From contig JBBHKE010001039.1 in NCBI GenBank assembly GCA_037447655.1, positions 93,238 to 157,237 on the forward strand: 64,000 bases of DNA, written 5' to 3'. A program made the translations under genes and the position numbers. A model generated the notes under the pieces. It was not told the origin of the DNA, searched no databases, and worked only from the letters and a program-made list of their open reading frames with translations. Within the stretch, counting starts at the first letter, position 1, and each line of letters opens with the position of its first letter. This document shows, one piece after another, positions 1 through 12,094 of this stretch. The DNA comes from Zygnema cylindricum (taxonomy: Eukaryota > Streptophyta > Zygnematophyceae > Zygnematales > Zygnemataceae).

Positions 1-516
1 TATCTCGCAGGGACACGGAATCTACGACTTGCTCTTGGTGGAGAAGAGGTCAAAATTCAGACTTGGAGCGATGCGAGCTACGGGGACATTTCAAGCCGGC
101 GCTCCACCACCGCATTCATTCTGAAGATCGGAAGTGGAACATGTTGTTCGAGCAAGAAGCTTCAAAAAGTCACGGCTCAGTCTACAATAGAGGTTGAATA
201 CATGGCAGCCAACTCAACTGTCAACGAGTTACTTTGGGTAAAGTCTCTCCTTCTAGAACTTCACTTTATGCAATCTGGACCTCAAATAGTATGGTGTGAC
301 AACCAGGCTGCTATAGCAATTGCATTTAACCCAAGTCATCACTTCAAAAGCAAGCATATTGATATAAAGTTGCTTTTTGTAAGAGAGAACGTTGTGAACA
401 GAATTTTAAAACTCAATTATTTGCCAGATGAGATGATGGTAGCAGATATGATGAGTAAGCCTTTACCTACACCTAAGTTGAAGTTTTGTAGAGAGGCATG
501 TGGACTTAGTGGCTGA
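1..516 (+). pseudogene. Copia polyprotein 3' end (RNase H), cut by window edge
   Basis: The reading frame is open from base 1 to the stop at 514-516, so this is the C-terminal 171 residues of a Ty1/Copia Pol. It contains the RNase H domain, which degrades the RNA strand during reverse transcription. Visible landmarks are SDASYGD (first acidic residue), VEYM (glutamate), WCDNQAAIA (second aspartate), SKHIDI (third aspartate), and the family's usual tail with VADMMSKPL. No stop or frameshift is seen in the part that is present. The polypurine tract and 3' LTR follow directly. Whether the rest of the element is intact cannot be seen because it lies to the left of the window. The family assignment is firm. 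Confidence 0.88.
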
Positions 517-525
517 GAGTGTCTA

Positions 526-1250
526 AAGGTTTAGGGGACTGTTGGTTTTTACAAACCTTTAGTCCTCTCTACATCTCGTGTGTGAGAAAGAGAGTCTAGA
601 ATTAGCCGGTTTTTGAGTACAGACTGTGTTGACGTAAACAAGATGTGGTGTGGTATGTAACTCCAAAGGGAGTTCACAGATTTGGTACACTCTATGTACA
701 CGTGTCGGTCCGTGGGGAAGTCAAGCTTGGTTGAGTTGGTTGACAAAGTACATATTTACTTGAGGGGCCATATTTACACGTGGAGGTTCATCTTCAGTGA
801 TGAATGAATACGTAGACGGCGGACGGAGTTCGACATCATTTTGGAAGAGAAATATTGACCGAGCCGTCATTTCAACGGACTAACTTTGACTGCGTACTTT
901 AGAAGCGGCTAGAGTTAAGGATTGATGTAAATACTTGTACGGTAGATGGTGGGGTTTAGTTTTATTAATGTTTAGTGTAACAACACACCACGTTAAATAG
1001 GGTACGGTTCAGATCAGCTGTAGGTTCACTTTGTATATGTAGGACTTAGAATATTTTGGAGTTAGGAATTGAGTGAATGGAAAAATGCGAAGCAGTTTTT
1101 GTGTCTTTTTGAATTGCAAGATCATTGTTATCCTTTGGCAGAACCATGTGAAATTTTGCATGTGGTTTCTTTATTATACTTTTTATATTGTGGAAAATTT
1201 GTAGATCTAGTGTGTTTGTGGTTTGCTTCGGGCTTCATTGTGAAGTCGGT
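526..1250 (+). mobile_element. Polypurine tract and 3' LTR of the left-edge Copia element
   Basis: A purine-rich tract (526-539, ending AGGGGAC) is followed by TGTTGG at 540, the expected start of a Copia 3' LTR. The right boundary is not visible because no second LTR copy lies in the window; 1250 is a guess. Small ORFs inside it look like chance. Confidence 0.5.
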
Positions 1251-1289
1251 CTTTTGTGGTTTCCGTGAGAGTTTCCTATTTGTAATTTG

Positions 1290-2207
1290 AAAATTATGCC
1301 AACTGCCAGTGCTTCTTCTTCTTCCTTTGGGTCACCGGTTGCCTCAAATCAACATATTTGCCCTTTTAATTTCAAACCAAAATAGAACCACCCGGTCAGA
1401 CAAGTATTCTGACCAACCTCACCCTTGTGAGGGCCCGACTCCCCTGAATCTCTGAATTTTCTCCCTTGAGAAGTAAGTTATGCTTGGCCAAAGATGATAT
1501 TTATGGCTATAAGCTCTCTCAAAGAGAGGTGACTAACTTCCACTAAGTTCGATCTGCCTATTCACAGCTATCTACTACTAAACCCTAGAGGAATTAGAAC
1601 ACTGTAGAGTACAAGAAGGTATGGTGACCTATGTACTTCTTGTACGGCCATTGTACGAGATGGCCTTTCTGGTGACGCATGTTAAATCGGGAGCCATGGT
1701 TCCTCATCCCATCTTTTCCGGTGTCCAATGAGGTGGCGCCATGTGGCACCGCGTGACGCTGTCTTCGAAATTCGCCAAATGTTCATTTTTAGTTGGCGGC
1801 TTCAAAGACGACCGTTCCATCAGTATGTTTTGCATGGTTCGACTCGCGTGCGTATTCCGTCGGTTTTCATGCGCGTCTTCGCGAGTTTGTTCAGTTAAAT
1901 GGATTAGGTGTCGCGTTAATGTTTAAATAAATATCACAGCCCATATATGTATTGATTCTTCCACGACTTGGCGGATAAGGCGAACTTTGTTCGACCTGCT
2001 AGGACTGCATGGACTCGAACCAAATCTTGGTTATGACACATACTCTTTGGGTAGTAGCAAAAATCCTTCCTCAGTTTGCCGCTTTGGCTACCTGAAGGCA
2101 ACCATGGCTGTCTTACGTCTTCAGTTACTACGACAAGTATGGAGGACTTAAGAGAAAATATGCACAGAGATAGAAAAGATAAAACCTAGTAAATACTCTT
2201 TCCAACA
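1290..2207 (-). mobile_element. Old solo LTR, same superfamily as the A/B Copia LTRs
   Basis: Segments shared in order with the B-type LTR at 18065-19110 (read on +) include an actcccctgaatc block, the CTCTC..GAGAG stretch before 'gactaact', paired 'gtacttcttgtacggcc' motifs, a CACGTGGC-like block near 1740, a tRNA-like block around 1965-2035, and the terminal 'gcaaccatggctgt ... cttcagttactacgacaag' block. The right end is at ..CCAACA (2207), the complement of the TGTTGG LTR start. The left end near 1290 is approximate and no target duplication was found, so it is an old copy. No coding sequence accompanies it. Confidence 0.55.
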
Positions 2208-3050
2208 GAAACCCTTCAAACATACTACACTATGTTACCCTAAAAATATATTGATAAACAAGTAGTGGTTTATTGTTAATAATTGTTATTTGTAGTTTGT
2301 AGTGCGTATAATACCACACCATCGCATAATTATTGTAAACATACGCAATAACGTCCTCTTAGGAAGAGGATCCATTTGCAACCCACCCTCACCGAAGCGC
2401 GATAAAATATTTTTGTTTTAGATGATGCAGTAATCATTATTATATACGCATGTCATTGACCCTTCTTGTATAAATATATACTATTGTGCGCTTTTATTAT
2501 AAGAAACAAAGGGGTTTTCTACACATTAGAACTTAATATCAAAAAATCGTTAGTATATCATACAATTGTAATCATTTGAGTGGTGTTATATTTAGCTATG
2601 CATTATTAGTGTAAACAACATGAATGCACCATTGTCGTCCTTAGCGTTACAACTAACCTTTTACAATCGCAATATACAAGCTATTTACACATAAGGACTC
2701 GATATTGCATTAAGATAACAATAGGACAATGGTTATTGTACAACGTGCTAATGCGAGTGAATTAATTAAAAGTAATGAACAATACTAATTGTTTCAAATA
2801 CACTCTCTTAGTTATTGTTAGTGACACTACTTATGCGCCATAACATTGAACTCTCTAAAATAGTATTTTTTGAAGCAATAAGGCAAGGGTACTGAACACA
2901 ATTACATTGCCTATAGTTGTTAGATTCACACTTATTATGTCGCTACTCTTTTTTGACCAATCATACGATAGTGTCAACTTTACTATTTAAACGAGTGGAT
3001 TACAGACGACCATGTTTCTTTAGCCAAAATGATTATTATACATTTTATTA
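2208..3050. other. AT-rich stretch, nothing recognised
   Basis: I see no ORF of substance, no LTR similarity and no clear repeat. Many short runs of ATTGTTA/TAATAA are present. Confidence 0.4.
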
Positions 3051-3054
3051 GTGT

Positions 3055-3165
3055 TGTGTATCGGTAAAAAACTTATCGCGATAACAACGATACCGATAGT
3101 TATCGGTTATCGAACGGTCGGAGGTTCCGATATATCGGTCAGGGACCAACAAATTCCATAACAGC
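3055..3165 (+). repeat. Dispersed repeat with CCGATATATCGG core
   Basis: This block (gtatcgg..cttatcgcgataa..gaggttccgatatatcg..gggaccaacaaa) is also found around 34530-35615, where a hAT-like element has been inserted into it. The second copy confirms that this is an interspersed repeat, probably a small DNA transposon. Its ends are not defined. Confidence 0.5.
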
Positions 3166-3588
3166 GATAACTTAAAAAATACATAGTATGCATACAATAG
3201 TACTTTATAACATACTGTATTATTTTATTGATTTTATATAGCGTGGCATGCCACGTATAGAAATCTGTTCCGTTACGGTTTAACTGCAATTTATTACGGC
3301 GAACGCGGCACATATATGTTGGCTGGTTAACTGAACAAAAATTTTACGGTGTCGTACGGAAGTTTACTACAAAACTGGTGAGCATGGAACTGGAAAAGGA
3401 CGGCGGACACAAAAGTACAACGAACGCAAAATAACATTTGCGCGCCGCCGGAATCGAACGGACGACTTGGAATGAGAAAACTGTTGGATTGGCACGTGAA
3501 GCCGGTCCAATACGGGGTAGAATATGGAAATATCCATACTCGAGCCGCTTGTAATAAATAGGTACGGACCCGCCAGTTTCAACATCGA

Positions 3589-3660
3589 GCTGGTGGCACA
3601 GTGGTAGTATGTTCGCAGCTGAAGTGAAAGGTCCCAGGTTCGAACCCTGGCCGGCTCATT
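3589..3660 (+). tRNA. tRNA-like sequence, possibly tRNA-Gln(CUG) or a tRNA-derived relic
   Basis: The 72-nt stretch folds as a cloverleaf. The acceptor stem GAGCTGG pairs with CCGGCTC (one G-T pair). The D-loop is AGTGGTA. The anticodon stem TTCGC pairs with GTGAA. The T-arm CCAGG-TTCGAAC-CCTGG is perfect and contains a B box. By position the anticodon is CTG. Against a working gene, the base before the anticodon is G instead of the near-universal T, and the D-stem has one mismatch and one wobble. It directly precedes the 40-bp satellite. It may be a tRNA pseudogene or the head of a SINE. A scan with tRNAscan-SE would decide. Confidence 0.4.
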
Positions 3661-3705
3661 CCCAAGTGTGGGACATGCCGAATCCCGGATTTCTAGGAAA
3701 TCTAA

Positions 3706-6700
3706 CAAGGTAACAATTCCGTTTAGCGCTAACAACTTTAGTTTAGATAAAAAATTCTGTTCGCGCTAACAGTTTGTGTAAGTTAGGTAAAAATTTTGTT
3801 AGCGATGATAGTTTGTGTAATTTAGATAACAATTCAAGTTATGGCTAACAGTTTCTTTAAGTTAGGTAACAATTCTTGTTAGCGCTAACGGTTTGTGTAA
3901 GTTAGGTAACAATTTGTGTTAGTGCTAACAGTTTGAGTAAGTTAGGTAACACTTTGTGTTAACGATAACAATTTGTGTTATTTAGATAACAATTCATGTT
4001 CGCGCTAATAGTTTGTATAAGTTAGGTAACAATTTTTGTTAGCGCTAACAGTTTGTGTAATTTAGATATCAATTCCTGTTAGAGCTAACAATTTGTGTAA
4101 TTCAGATAATAATTCTTGTTTGCGCTAACAGATTGTGTAAGTTAGGCAACATGTCCTGTTGGTGCTTACAATTTGTGTAATTTAGATAACAATTCCTGTT
4201 AGCGCTAAAGTTTGTGGCTGTTAGGTAACAATTCCTCTTAGGGCTTACAGTTTGTGTAATCTAGATAACAATTTATGTTAGTGCTAACAGTTTGTATATG
4301 TTAGGTAACAATTCCTATTAGCGCTAATAGTTTGTGTAAGTTAGGTAACAATTCTTATGAGCCCAAAACTTTGTGTAATTTAGATAACAATTCTAGTTAG
4401 CGCTAAAAGTTTGTGGAAATAAGGTGACAATTTGTGTTTGTGATAAGTTTTTGTGTTATTTAGATTCCAATTCCTGTTAGTGCTAACAATTTGTGTAAGT
4501 TAGATAACAATTCCTGTTAGCGCTACCAGTTTGTGTAAGTTAGGTAACAATTCTTGTTAGCGCTAATAGTTTGTGTAAGTTAGGCAAAATTTCATGTCAG
4601 TGCTAACAATTTGTGTAAATTGGATAATTATTCATGTTAGCGCTAATAGTTTGTGTAAGTTAGGTAACAATTCCTCTTAGCGTTAACAATTTTTGTAATC
4701 TAAGTAACAATTCATGTTAGGGTTAACAATTTTGTAATTTAGGTAACTATTCATGTTAGTGCTAATAGTTATTGTAAATAAGGTGAAAATTCTTGTTAGT
4801 GCTACCAGTTTGTGTAATTTAGTTAACGATTCTTGTTAGCGCTAATAGTTTGTGTAAGTTATGTAACAATTCATATTTGCACTAATGCTTTGTGTAATTA
4901 AGATAACAATTCTTGTTAGCGCTAACATTTTGTGTAAATAAGGTGAGAATTCCTGTTTGTGATGACTGTTTGTGTAATTTAGATAACAATTATTGTGAGT
5001 ACTAACAATTTGTGTAAGTTAATTAACAATTCCTGTTATCTCTAAAAAATGTGTGTAATTTAGGTAACAATTCTTGTTAGCAATTTGTATAATTTAGATA
5101 AAAACTCTTGTTAGGGCTAAATTTTGTGTAAGTTAGGTAACAATTCTTGTTAGCGCTAACAGTTTGTGTAAGTTAGGTAACAATTCTTGTTAACGCTAAG
5201 AGGTTTTGCAATTTAGATAACAATTCTTGTTAGCCTTAAAAGTTGATGTAAGTTGATAATAATTCTTGTTAGCGCTAACAATTTGTGTAATTTAGAAAAC
5301 AGTTCCTGTTAGCGCTAGAAATTTGCGTAAGTTAGGTAACAATTTTTGTTAGCCCAAATAGTTTGTCTAATTTAGATAACAATACTTGTTAGCGCTAATA
5401 GTTTGTGTAAATAAGATGACAATTATTGTTAGCGCTAATAGTTTGTGTAATTTAGATAACAATTCTTCTTAGCGCTAATAGTTTGTGTAAGTTAAATTAT
5501 AATTCTTGTTAGCACTAATAGTTTGTATAATTTAAGTTACAATTCATGTTAGCGTTAACAGTTTGTGAAATTTTGATAGCAATTCTTGTTAGTGCTAATA
5601 GTTTGTGTAAATTAGGTGACAATTCTTGGTAGCCCTCACAGTTTGTGTAATTTAGTTAACAATTAGTGTTAGTGCTAATAGTTTGTGTAAGCTAGGTAAC
5701 AATTCCTGATAGCGCAAAGAGTTAGTGTAAGTTAGGTAACAATTCCTATTAGCGCTAACACTTTGTGTAAATTAGGTGAGAATATTTTTAAGCTCAAACA
5801 ATTTGTGTAATATAGATAATAATTCTTGTTAGCACTAAAAGTTTGAGTAATTTAGAAAACAATTCTTGTTAGCCCTAACACTTTGTGTAATTTGGATAAT
5901 AATTCCTGTTAGTGCTAAGAGTTTCTGTAAGTTAGGTAACAATTCTTGTTAGCGCTAACAATGTGTGTATGTTAGATAACAATACCTGTTAGTTCCAACA
6001 GTTTGTGTAATTTAGATATCAATTCTTGTAGGCGCTAATAGTTTGTGTAAGTTAGGTAACAATTCTTGTTAGCGCTAACAATGTGTGTATGTTAGGTAAC
6101 AATTCACGTTAGCGCTAAAAGTTTGTGTAATTTAGATAACAATTTCTGTTAGCCCTAAAAGTTGGTGTAAGTTAGGCAGTAATTCTTGTTAGCGCTAACA
6201 ATTTGTGTTTTTTAGAAAACAGTTCCTGTTAGCGCTAACAATTTGTGTAAGTTAGGTAACAATTTTTGTTAGCCCTAATAGTTTGTGTTATTTAGATAAC
6301 AATACTTGTTAGCGCTAATAGTTTGTGTAAATAAGATGACAGTTATTGTTAGCGCTAATAGTTTGTGTAATTTAGATAACAATTTTTGTTAGCGCTAATA
6401 GTTGTGTAAGTTAGGTTACAATTCTTGTTAGCACTAATAGTTTGTGTAATTTAGTTAACAATTCATGTTAGCGTTAACAGTTTGTGAAATTTTGATAGCA
6501 ATTCTTGTCAATGCTAATAGTTTGTGTAAATTAGGTGACAATTCTCGTTACCCCTAACAGTTTGTGTAATTTAGCTAATTATTAGTGTTAGCCCTAACAG
6601 TTTGTGTATGCTAGGTAACATTTCCTGATAGCGCAAAGAGTTAGTGTAAGTTAGGTAACAATTCCTATTAGCGCTAACACTTTGTGTAAATTAGGTGAGA

Positions 6701-7092
6701 ATTCTTGTAAGCGCTAACACTTTGTGTAATATAGATAATAATTCTTGTTAGCACAAACAGTTTGAGTAATTTAGATAACAATTCGTGTTAGCCCTAACAC
6801 TTTGTGTAATTTGGATAATAGTTCCTGTTAGTGCTAAGAGTTTGTGTAAGTTAGGTTACAATTCATTTTAGTGCTAACAGTTTGTGTAAGTTAGGTAACA
6901 ATTCTTATTAGCGCTAACAATTTGTGTAATTTAGATAACAAAACCTGTTAGCGCTAATAGTTTGTGTAATTTAGATATCCATTCTTGTTGGCGCTAACAG
7001 TTTGTGTAAGTTAGGTAACAATTCTTGTTAGCGCTACCAGTGTGTGTATGTTAGGTAACAGTTCACGTTAGCGCTAACTGTTTGTGTAATTT
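3706..7092. repeat. Satellite of 40-bp units, about 84 copies
   Basis: The unit reads roughly GTTAGGTAACAATTCTTGTT followed by AGCGCTAACAGTTTGTGTAA. The period is 40 bp and is easy to follow from 3706 to about 7090. Most units contain the perfect 14-bp palindrome TGTTAGCGCTAACA or a near version. Two sub-variants (tttagataac and gttaggtaac) alternate irregularly. The block 5221-6120 recurs at 6141-7040 with an offset of 920 bp (23 units), down to shared unit-specific variants such as 'gatagcgcaaagagttagtg'. The array ends where a Copia LTR begins. Confidence 0.95.
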
Positions 7093-7990
7093 TTTTGAAA
7101 TAAGAAATCTTAATACTTAGTAAACAGATCTTTGAGGAGAGACCAACTACTTAGAATATTTTTGGTCTAGGTAAGTTGTAATACTTACCTCATTTAGTGT
7201 GACAATAGCAGTAGTACTTTTTAGTGTATCGTTCTTCTGCAGGGACACGCGTGAAAAAATGAACATCATATGGGTTTTACGGAAAGTCGCCAACACACTT
7301 TACAACGAGTCACACATCGAACAAAAATTGTTGAAGAATCGGACGGACGGCGACTAAAGTGATTGACCGGGAGAATGGTGGTACAACATTAAACGCCGAC
7401 CGTAGATGTGATTCGAGTGAACGGACGCGATTCACGTGGGACCACAAAATGACTATTCACTTTGTACGACCTCAAGTGACAAGGACCACTTGATAAATAG
7501 TCGGCTAGACTCTAGCATCCACTGTTGACTAAGCACCTAGAACACTACTGTACGGGGAAACCATTGGCACATCATAAACAAACTAGTTTTTGCTTAGTGG
7601 ATTAGAATGTAGTGTTCCACTAAGTATATTTTTGTATAGTAGTCAAATAGGGTTTGGACGTACTCACAATACAAATAGCGTACTGATTCGGTACTTTGTC
7701 TTAGTGTAGTATAGTGCTGTTGTTTTAGGTGTAGACATTTGATTAGTTGGTTTTCAGTTGATACTCTTTGTGAGTATAAAGCTAGGACTTAGCCAAAATT
7801 GTAACTATCTAGTACTGAAGATCTAACTCTCTAAGGACAGTTTTGGGAAACTTCCAAGTGTTACATCTTATGGTTTACTAGTTCAATTGGGCTACAATTT
7901 TGGGAATTGTCAGACTGTATGTGATATTTTATTAGTGTGAATTTTGGTGTTATTTGAACATCTCAAGTGAATTCTGTATTATATCAAAGG
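7093..7990 (+). mobile_element. 5' LTR of Copia element C
   Basis: The first 175 bp match 17891-18064, where the same sequence follows a polypurine tract and starts TGTTGAAATAAG, so it is an LTR start. The later part (about 7690-7980) matches 21129-21460. At 7093 the first bases are merged with the satellite (run of T), so the true end may be trimmed. The right end near 7990 is inferred from the position of the gag start at 8032. Confidence 0.7.
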
Positions 7991-8031
7991 TGGTTGTTTG
8001 ATAAGATTTTTGGTAGCTGTTGCTGAAGTCT

Positions 8032-11000
8032 ATGTCTACATCTACTACTACTGGTGGTCCTCCACTTGCAACTGTGGTTGTAGAACAACTGGTTATGGAA
8101 CTTTCGTCCAAAATCAATGGCCAGAAGTATGGGTACTGGGCAGCTATGGTTGAATCATCCTTTGAAACTGCAGACTAGTTAGAAGTCTTTGATAGATCTT
8201 TTGCTAAAACAGATCCGAGCTGGGCGAAGAAGAACTCCCTTGCAAGAAACAACTTGATTCTCTACATTTCATAAAGTTTGGTTATGTCTCGGCTCAAGAT
8301 GAAAAAGGTGAGCAAGATTTGGACTTCGCTGAAAACTTCCGATGAAAAGGCAAACGTCCAAGAGGAGCTCTTGGTAGCTAGCCGGATCTGGGACTACAAA
8401 TACCCGGGGGGATCTATCACCGAGTATTGCGATGAATTTCGGGAACTCATTGATGCATACTCTTCGGCTGGTGGCACTTTTCCAGAGTTTCAGCAAGATG
8501 CTTTGCTTATTAGAGGTCTTCCTAGTCATATGAAGGGAGTGTCTACAGTTTTAAAAAGGCATAATAAGTCTAGCTGGACTTTTCAGTTAGCTTACAATTT
8601 TATATTAGAAGAGGAGTCTACAAGTAAGGTCCTTGATGGTGAAAAGAAAGTAGAAGCTTTCAATACAGATTTTGAGAGGAGAAATCAGTTTATTCAAAAC
8701 AGAAACTAGTTTAACCAAAATCAAATCCAGTTTAATCAGGGTAGTCAGAGGCAAAATAGGTAGTCTTCTAATGCTTGTTTTTATTGTTCTGAAAAATGAC
8801 ATGGGTACAGGTACTGTCCAAAGCTCATAAAGGCAAATGAAACTAGTTTATATAGGCCAAGATGGCAACAAAGCCAGTTTCATTAAGGCTTTTTTGGAAA
8901 TCCCTCACGAGAAAATGCAATTTTTTCAACCTTTACAGATGATGGTGATTCATCTCTGAGCTTCAATGATGAAGAGGATGCGGAGTTATTTGCTATGGGG
9001 CCAACAATGGAGGGTTCCAAAGATGGCGGTTGGATTATGAACACCGGGGCATCGGCTCACATGTGTTGGGACAAGGCAATTTTTAAAATTTAAAGCAAAC
9101 TCATCTGAAATATATCTACTATGCTTGTGGCATGGGTGTCTAGTCCTCACCACAGGTTGATGTATCTCTAATGGTAGATGTGGGGGGAAGGTCAGCAGAA
9201 AAGACCCTCCATAATGTTTTACATATTCCTAGTTTTAAAAAGAATCTATTTTCTACTTCTTTGGTAGAGAGTAAGGGTTTTGAGGTCACCTTTAAAAGGG
9301 GGAGACAGGTTGTTAGTAAGCTAGGAAAAACAGCAGTTACAAGAACTAGAGATGTCATTAAGATGTACAGGATAGACATGGCTGAATGCAAAAAAAAAGA
9401 TGTTTTGTACTCCATTTGAAAATAAATTATGGCATAAGAGGTTAGGACATATTATTTATGAAAGTTTGAAAAAGATGGTGAATGCTAGGAAAGTTAAAGG
9501 TGTTTCTCTCACATCTCAATCTGTGAAAACATGTGATGGCTGCTCACTAGGAAAGATTCATAAATTGCCATTTTCAGTGGAGATCAAAAACAGATCCACA
9601 AAAGTCCTCCAGCTCATTCATTCGGATGTCCTCGGACCATCCCAAGTTGCATCGGCCGGAGGAGTTTAGTATATGGTCACATTCAGTGATGATTTCTCCA
9701 GGTACACGAAATTTTATTTTATGAAGAACAAAAGTAAAGTATTCACTCACTTGAAGCACTACAAGGTCTGGACGGAGAAACTACACGGAGTTCCGATCTT
9801 GGCGTTCACATCGGATAATGGAGGTGAATACACCTCTAACGAATTTAAGCAATTTCTACTTGATGAGGGTATAAGTCACAATCTGACAGTTCCATATACT
9901 CCTGAGCATAATGGAGTTTCGGAAAGACTAAACAGGATAGTCACAGAGATTGCTAGGTCCATGCTTACAGACAAGGATATAGATCTGAAATTCTTGGCTG
10001 AAGCACTTAATTGTGCAGTCTATATAAAGATTAGAGTTGCATCCAGATCTGTAAGCTCTACAATTTATGAGTTGTGGGCCGGGAAAGTCGCAAATGTTAT
10101 TCACTTTAAATTTTTTGGAAGAAAGTGCTTTATTTTAGATAACTCACCAGATAAGTGGAAAATGGAAGCCAAAGGCTTAGCAAGAATTCTCTTCGGTTAC
10201 GATGATAATGCAAAGGGATATAGAGTGTACGTCTTAGATAAACAAAAGATGTTTGTGTCTCGGAATATTCAAATTAAAGATGAGCAAGATTTAGTTGATC
10301 TGTTCAAAAGAACACATACGCCAACAAAAAACCAAAATCAGGAGTATGTTGTTTTTCACCACCAACAACACGTGTATTTTTCGGTGCCATCTCTTCCCAT
10401 AAAATCACCTTCTGCTACTACACCGCTTGCTCCTGCTACGGATGCTTCTCAACTACATCGCACTTTGGAGGAACAGATTGCTACACCTTCGGATCTTGCA
10501 GCAGTTTCAGCACCACGAAATCAGAGATTGCCAACCATTTCAGCCTCAAAATTTCCAAGAGGAAGAAGATATAGCAGTCAACTACAAACCCGTTCTCACT
10601 TTGCTTTTTCTTTAGCATCAAGTGAGCATAGACCATCAAAGAAGCCTTCTCATCAATAGAGAGAAACCACTAGATTGAGGCGGTCAACGACAAGATGAAG
10701 TCGGTTATGGAGGCACTGACATGGGAGCTCCTGGACCTTACCCCGGGTAGGAAAGCCATTGGGATCAAGTGGGTCTTCAAAGTTAAACTGAATCCGGGCA
10801 ACACTATTGAAAGGTGTAAGGCCAGACTTGCGGCCAAAGGGTACAACCAGAAAGAAGGTATTGACTTTGAGGAAACCTTCTCTCCAATGGTCAGATTTCC
10901 TACTGTCAAAATTTTGTTGAGTTTAGCTGCTATAAAAAACATGGAAATACATCAAATGGGTATTAAGGACATCCTTTTTACATGGAGAGTTAGAAGTAAC

Positions 11001-12020
11001 TATTTATATGCAGCAGCTTGAAATGTATGAAGAAAAATGGAAAGAAAAGTTAGTGTGCAAACTGATAAAATCTCTGGATGGGCTAAAACAAGCAACTAGG
11101 CAATGGAATCTGAAGTTAGATGAATTTCTGACTAGTCTAGGATTCAGAAGAATTAGTTCAGATCATTCAGTCTATGTCTTACAAGGGGAGGATGGGATTC
11201 TTTATATCGTTGTATATGTGGATGATCTTTTACTAATAAGTAAATCCATAAATGAAATAAACCGTATCAAAGCAGCTTTGAGGTTTAAGTTTGAAATGAA
11301 AGACCTAGGTGAGGACAAATATATCTTGGGGATACAAGTTGAAAGGGATAGAAATAACATATTGATTATGCTAACCCAGAAAGAAGCAATAGTGAACATG
11401 CTGGAAAAATTTGAGATGAAGGATGTGAATGGATCTGTAACTCCCATGGAATTAGACAGAAGCTAGAAGGGAGTGAATCAAACTCGGGCATAATGGTTAG
11501 TGAAAGCTTAGAGTCAGGGGAGGAAGAGTTAATGTCTACAAAGCCATAAAAAAAGGTAATGGGGAGTCTTATTTATTTTATAAATTGTACGAGCCTTGAT
11601 ATTGCTGCAGCTGTGGGAGTCCTAAGTAGGTGTCTTCAGAATCCTAAAAGAGCACATTGCGAGGCAGCAAAAAGGGTTCTGAGATACCTGGCAGGTACCC
11701 GAAACCTCAAGCTTATACTTAGAGGAGGAAAGGTAAAATTACAAACTTCGAGCGATGCCAACTATGGAGATACGCCAAGCCAAAAATCAGCAACTGGTTT
11801 TGCTCTGAAAATTGGGAATGGAACTTGTTGCTGAAGCATCAAATTACTAAAGGTCATGACTCAGTCTATGATGGTATCGAAATACATGGTAACCAGTTCT
11901 GCCCTCAAGGAACTCCTATGGGTTAAGGACACTTTGCAGGAACTTAGGTATATGCAAATCGGTCCTCAGGTTATTTGGTGTGACGACTATTGTTCTACAA
12001 CCATTGTTGCAAGCAAAGAA
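8032..12020 (+). pseudogene. Decayed Copia gag-pol (element C)
   Basis: All Copia domains are present in order but broken by stops and frameshifts. Gag starts at 8032 and is stopped near 8177; a further Gag piece is 8278-8706. A zinc knuckle C-F-Y-C..H..C near 8775-8815 has an internal TGA. In the protease (about 9028-9085) the active site DSGA is replaced by NTGA, so the catalytic aspartate is lost. Integrase has an HHCC finger (LWHKRLGH..CDGC) and a D-D-E core with TSDNGGEYTS (9400-10100). Reverse transcriptase runs 10695-11466 with YVDDLLLI at about 11212. RNase H remnants are at 11559-12010. The tail diverges after about 12005 and no 3' LTR follows in place. The element cannot encode working protein as it stands. 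Confidence 0.9.
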
Positions 12021-12094
12021 CCAACTGTAGTAGTAGAAGTAGACATGAAAAACAGCAGAAATTATTAAAGTACCTACTCAGCAGCCAACTTTGA

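Noticed and set aside
3367-3735. 122-codon minus-strand ORF
   Set aside because: It is the complement of the tRNA-like sequence and flanking DNA; the peptide has no family features.
3706-7092. Possible CRISPR-like array
   Set aside because: Repeats are directly adjacent with no spacers, vary from unit to unit, and the genome is eukaryotic.
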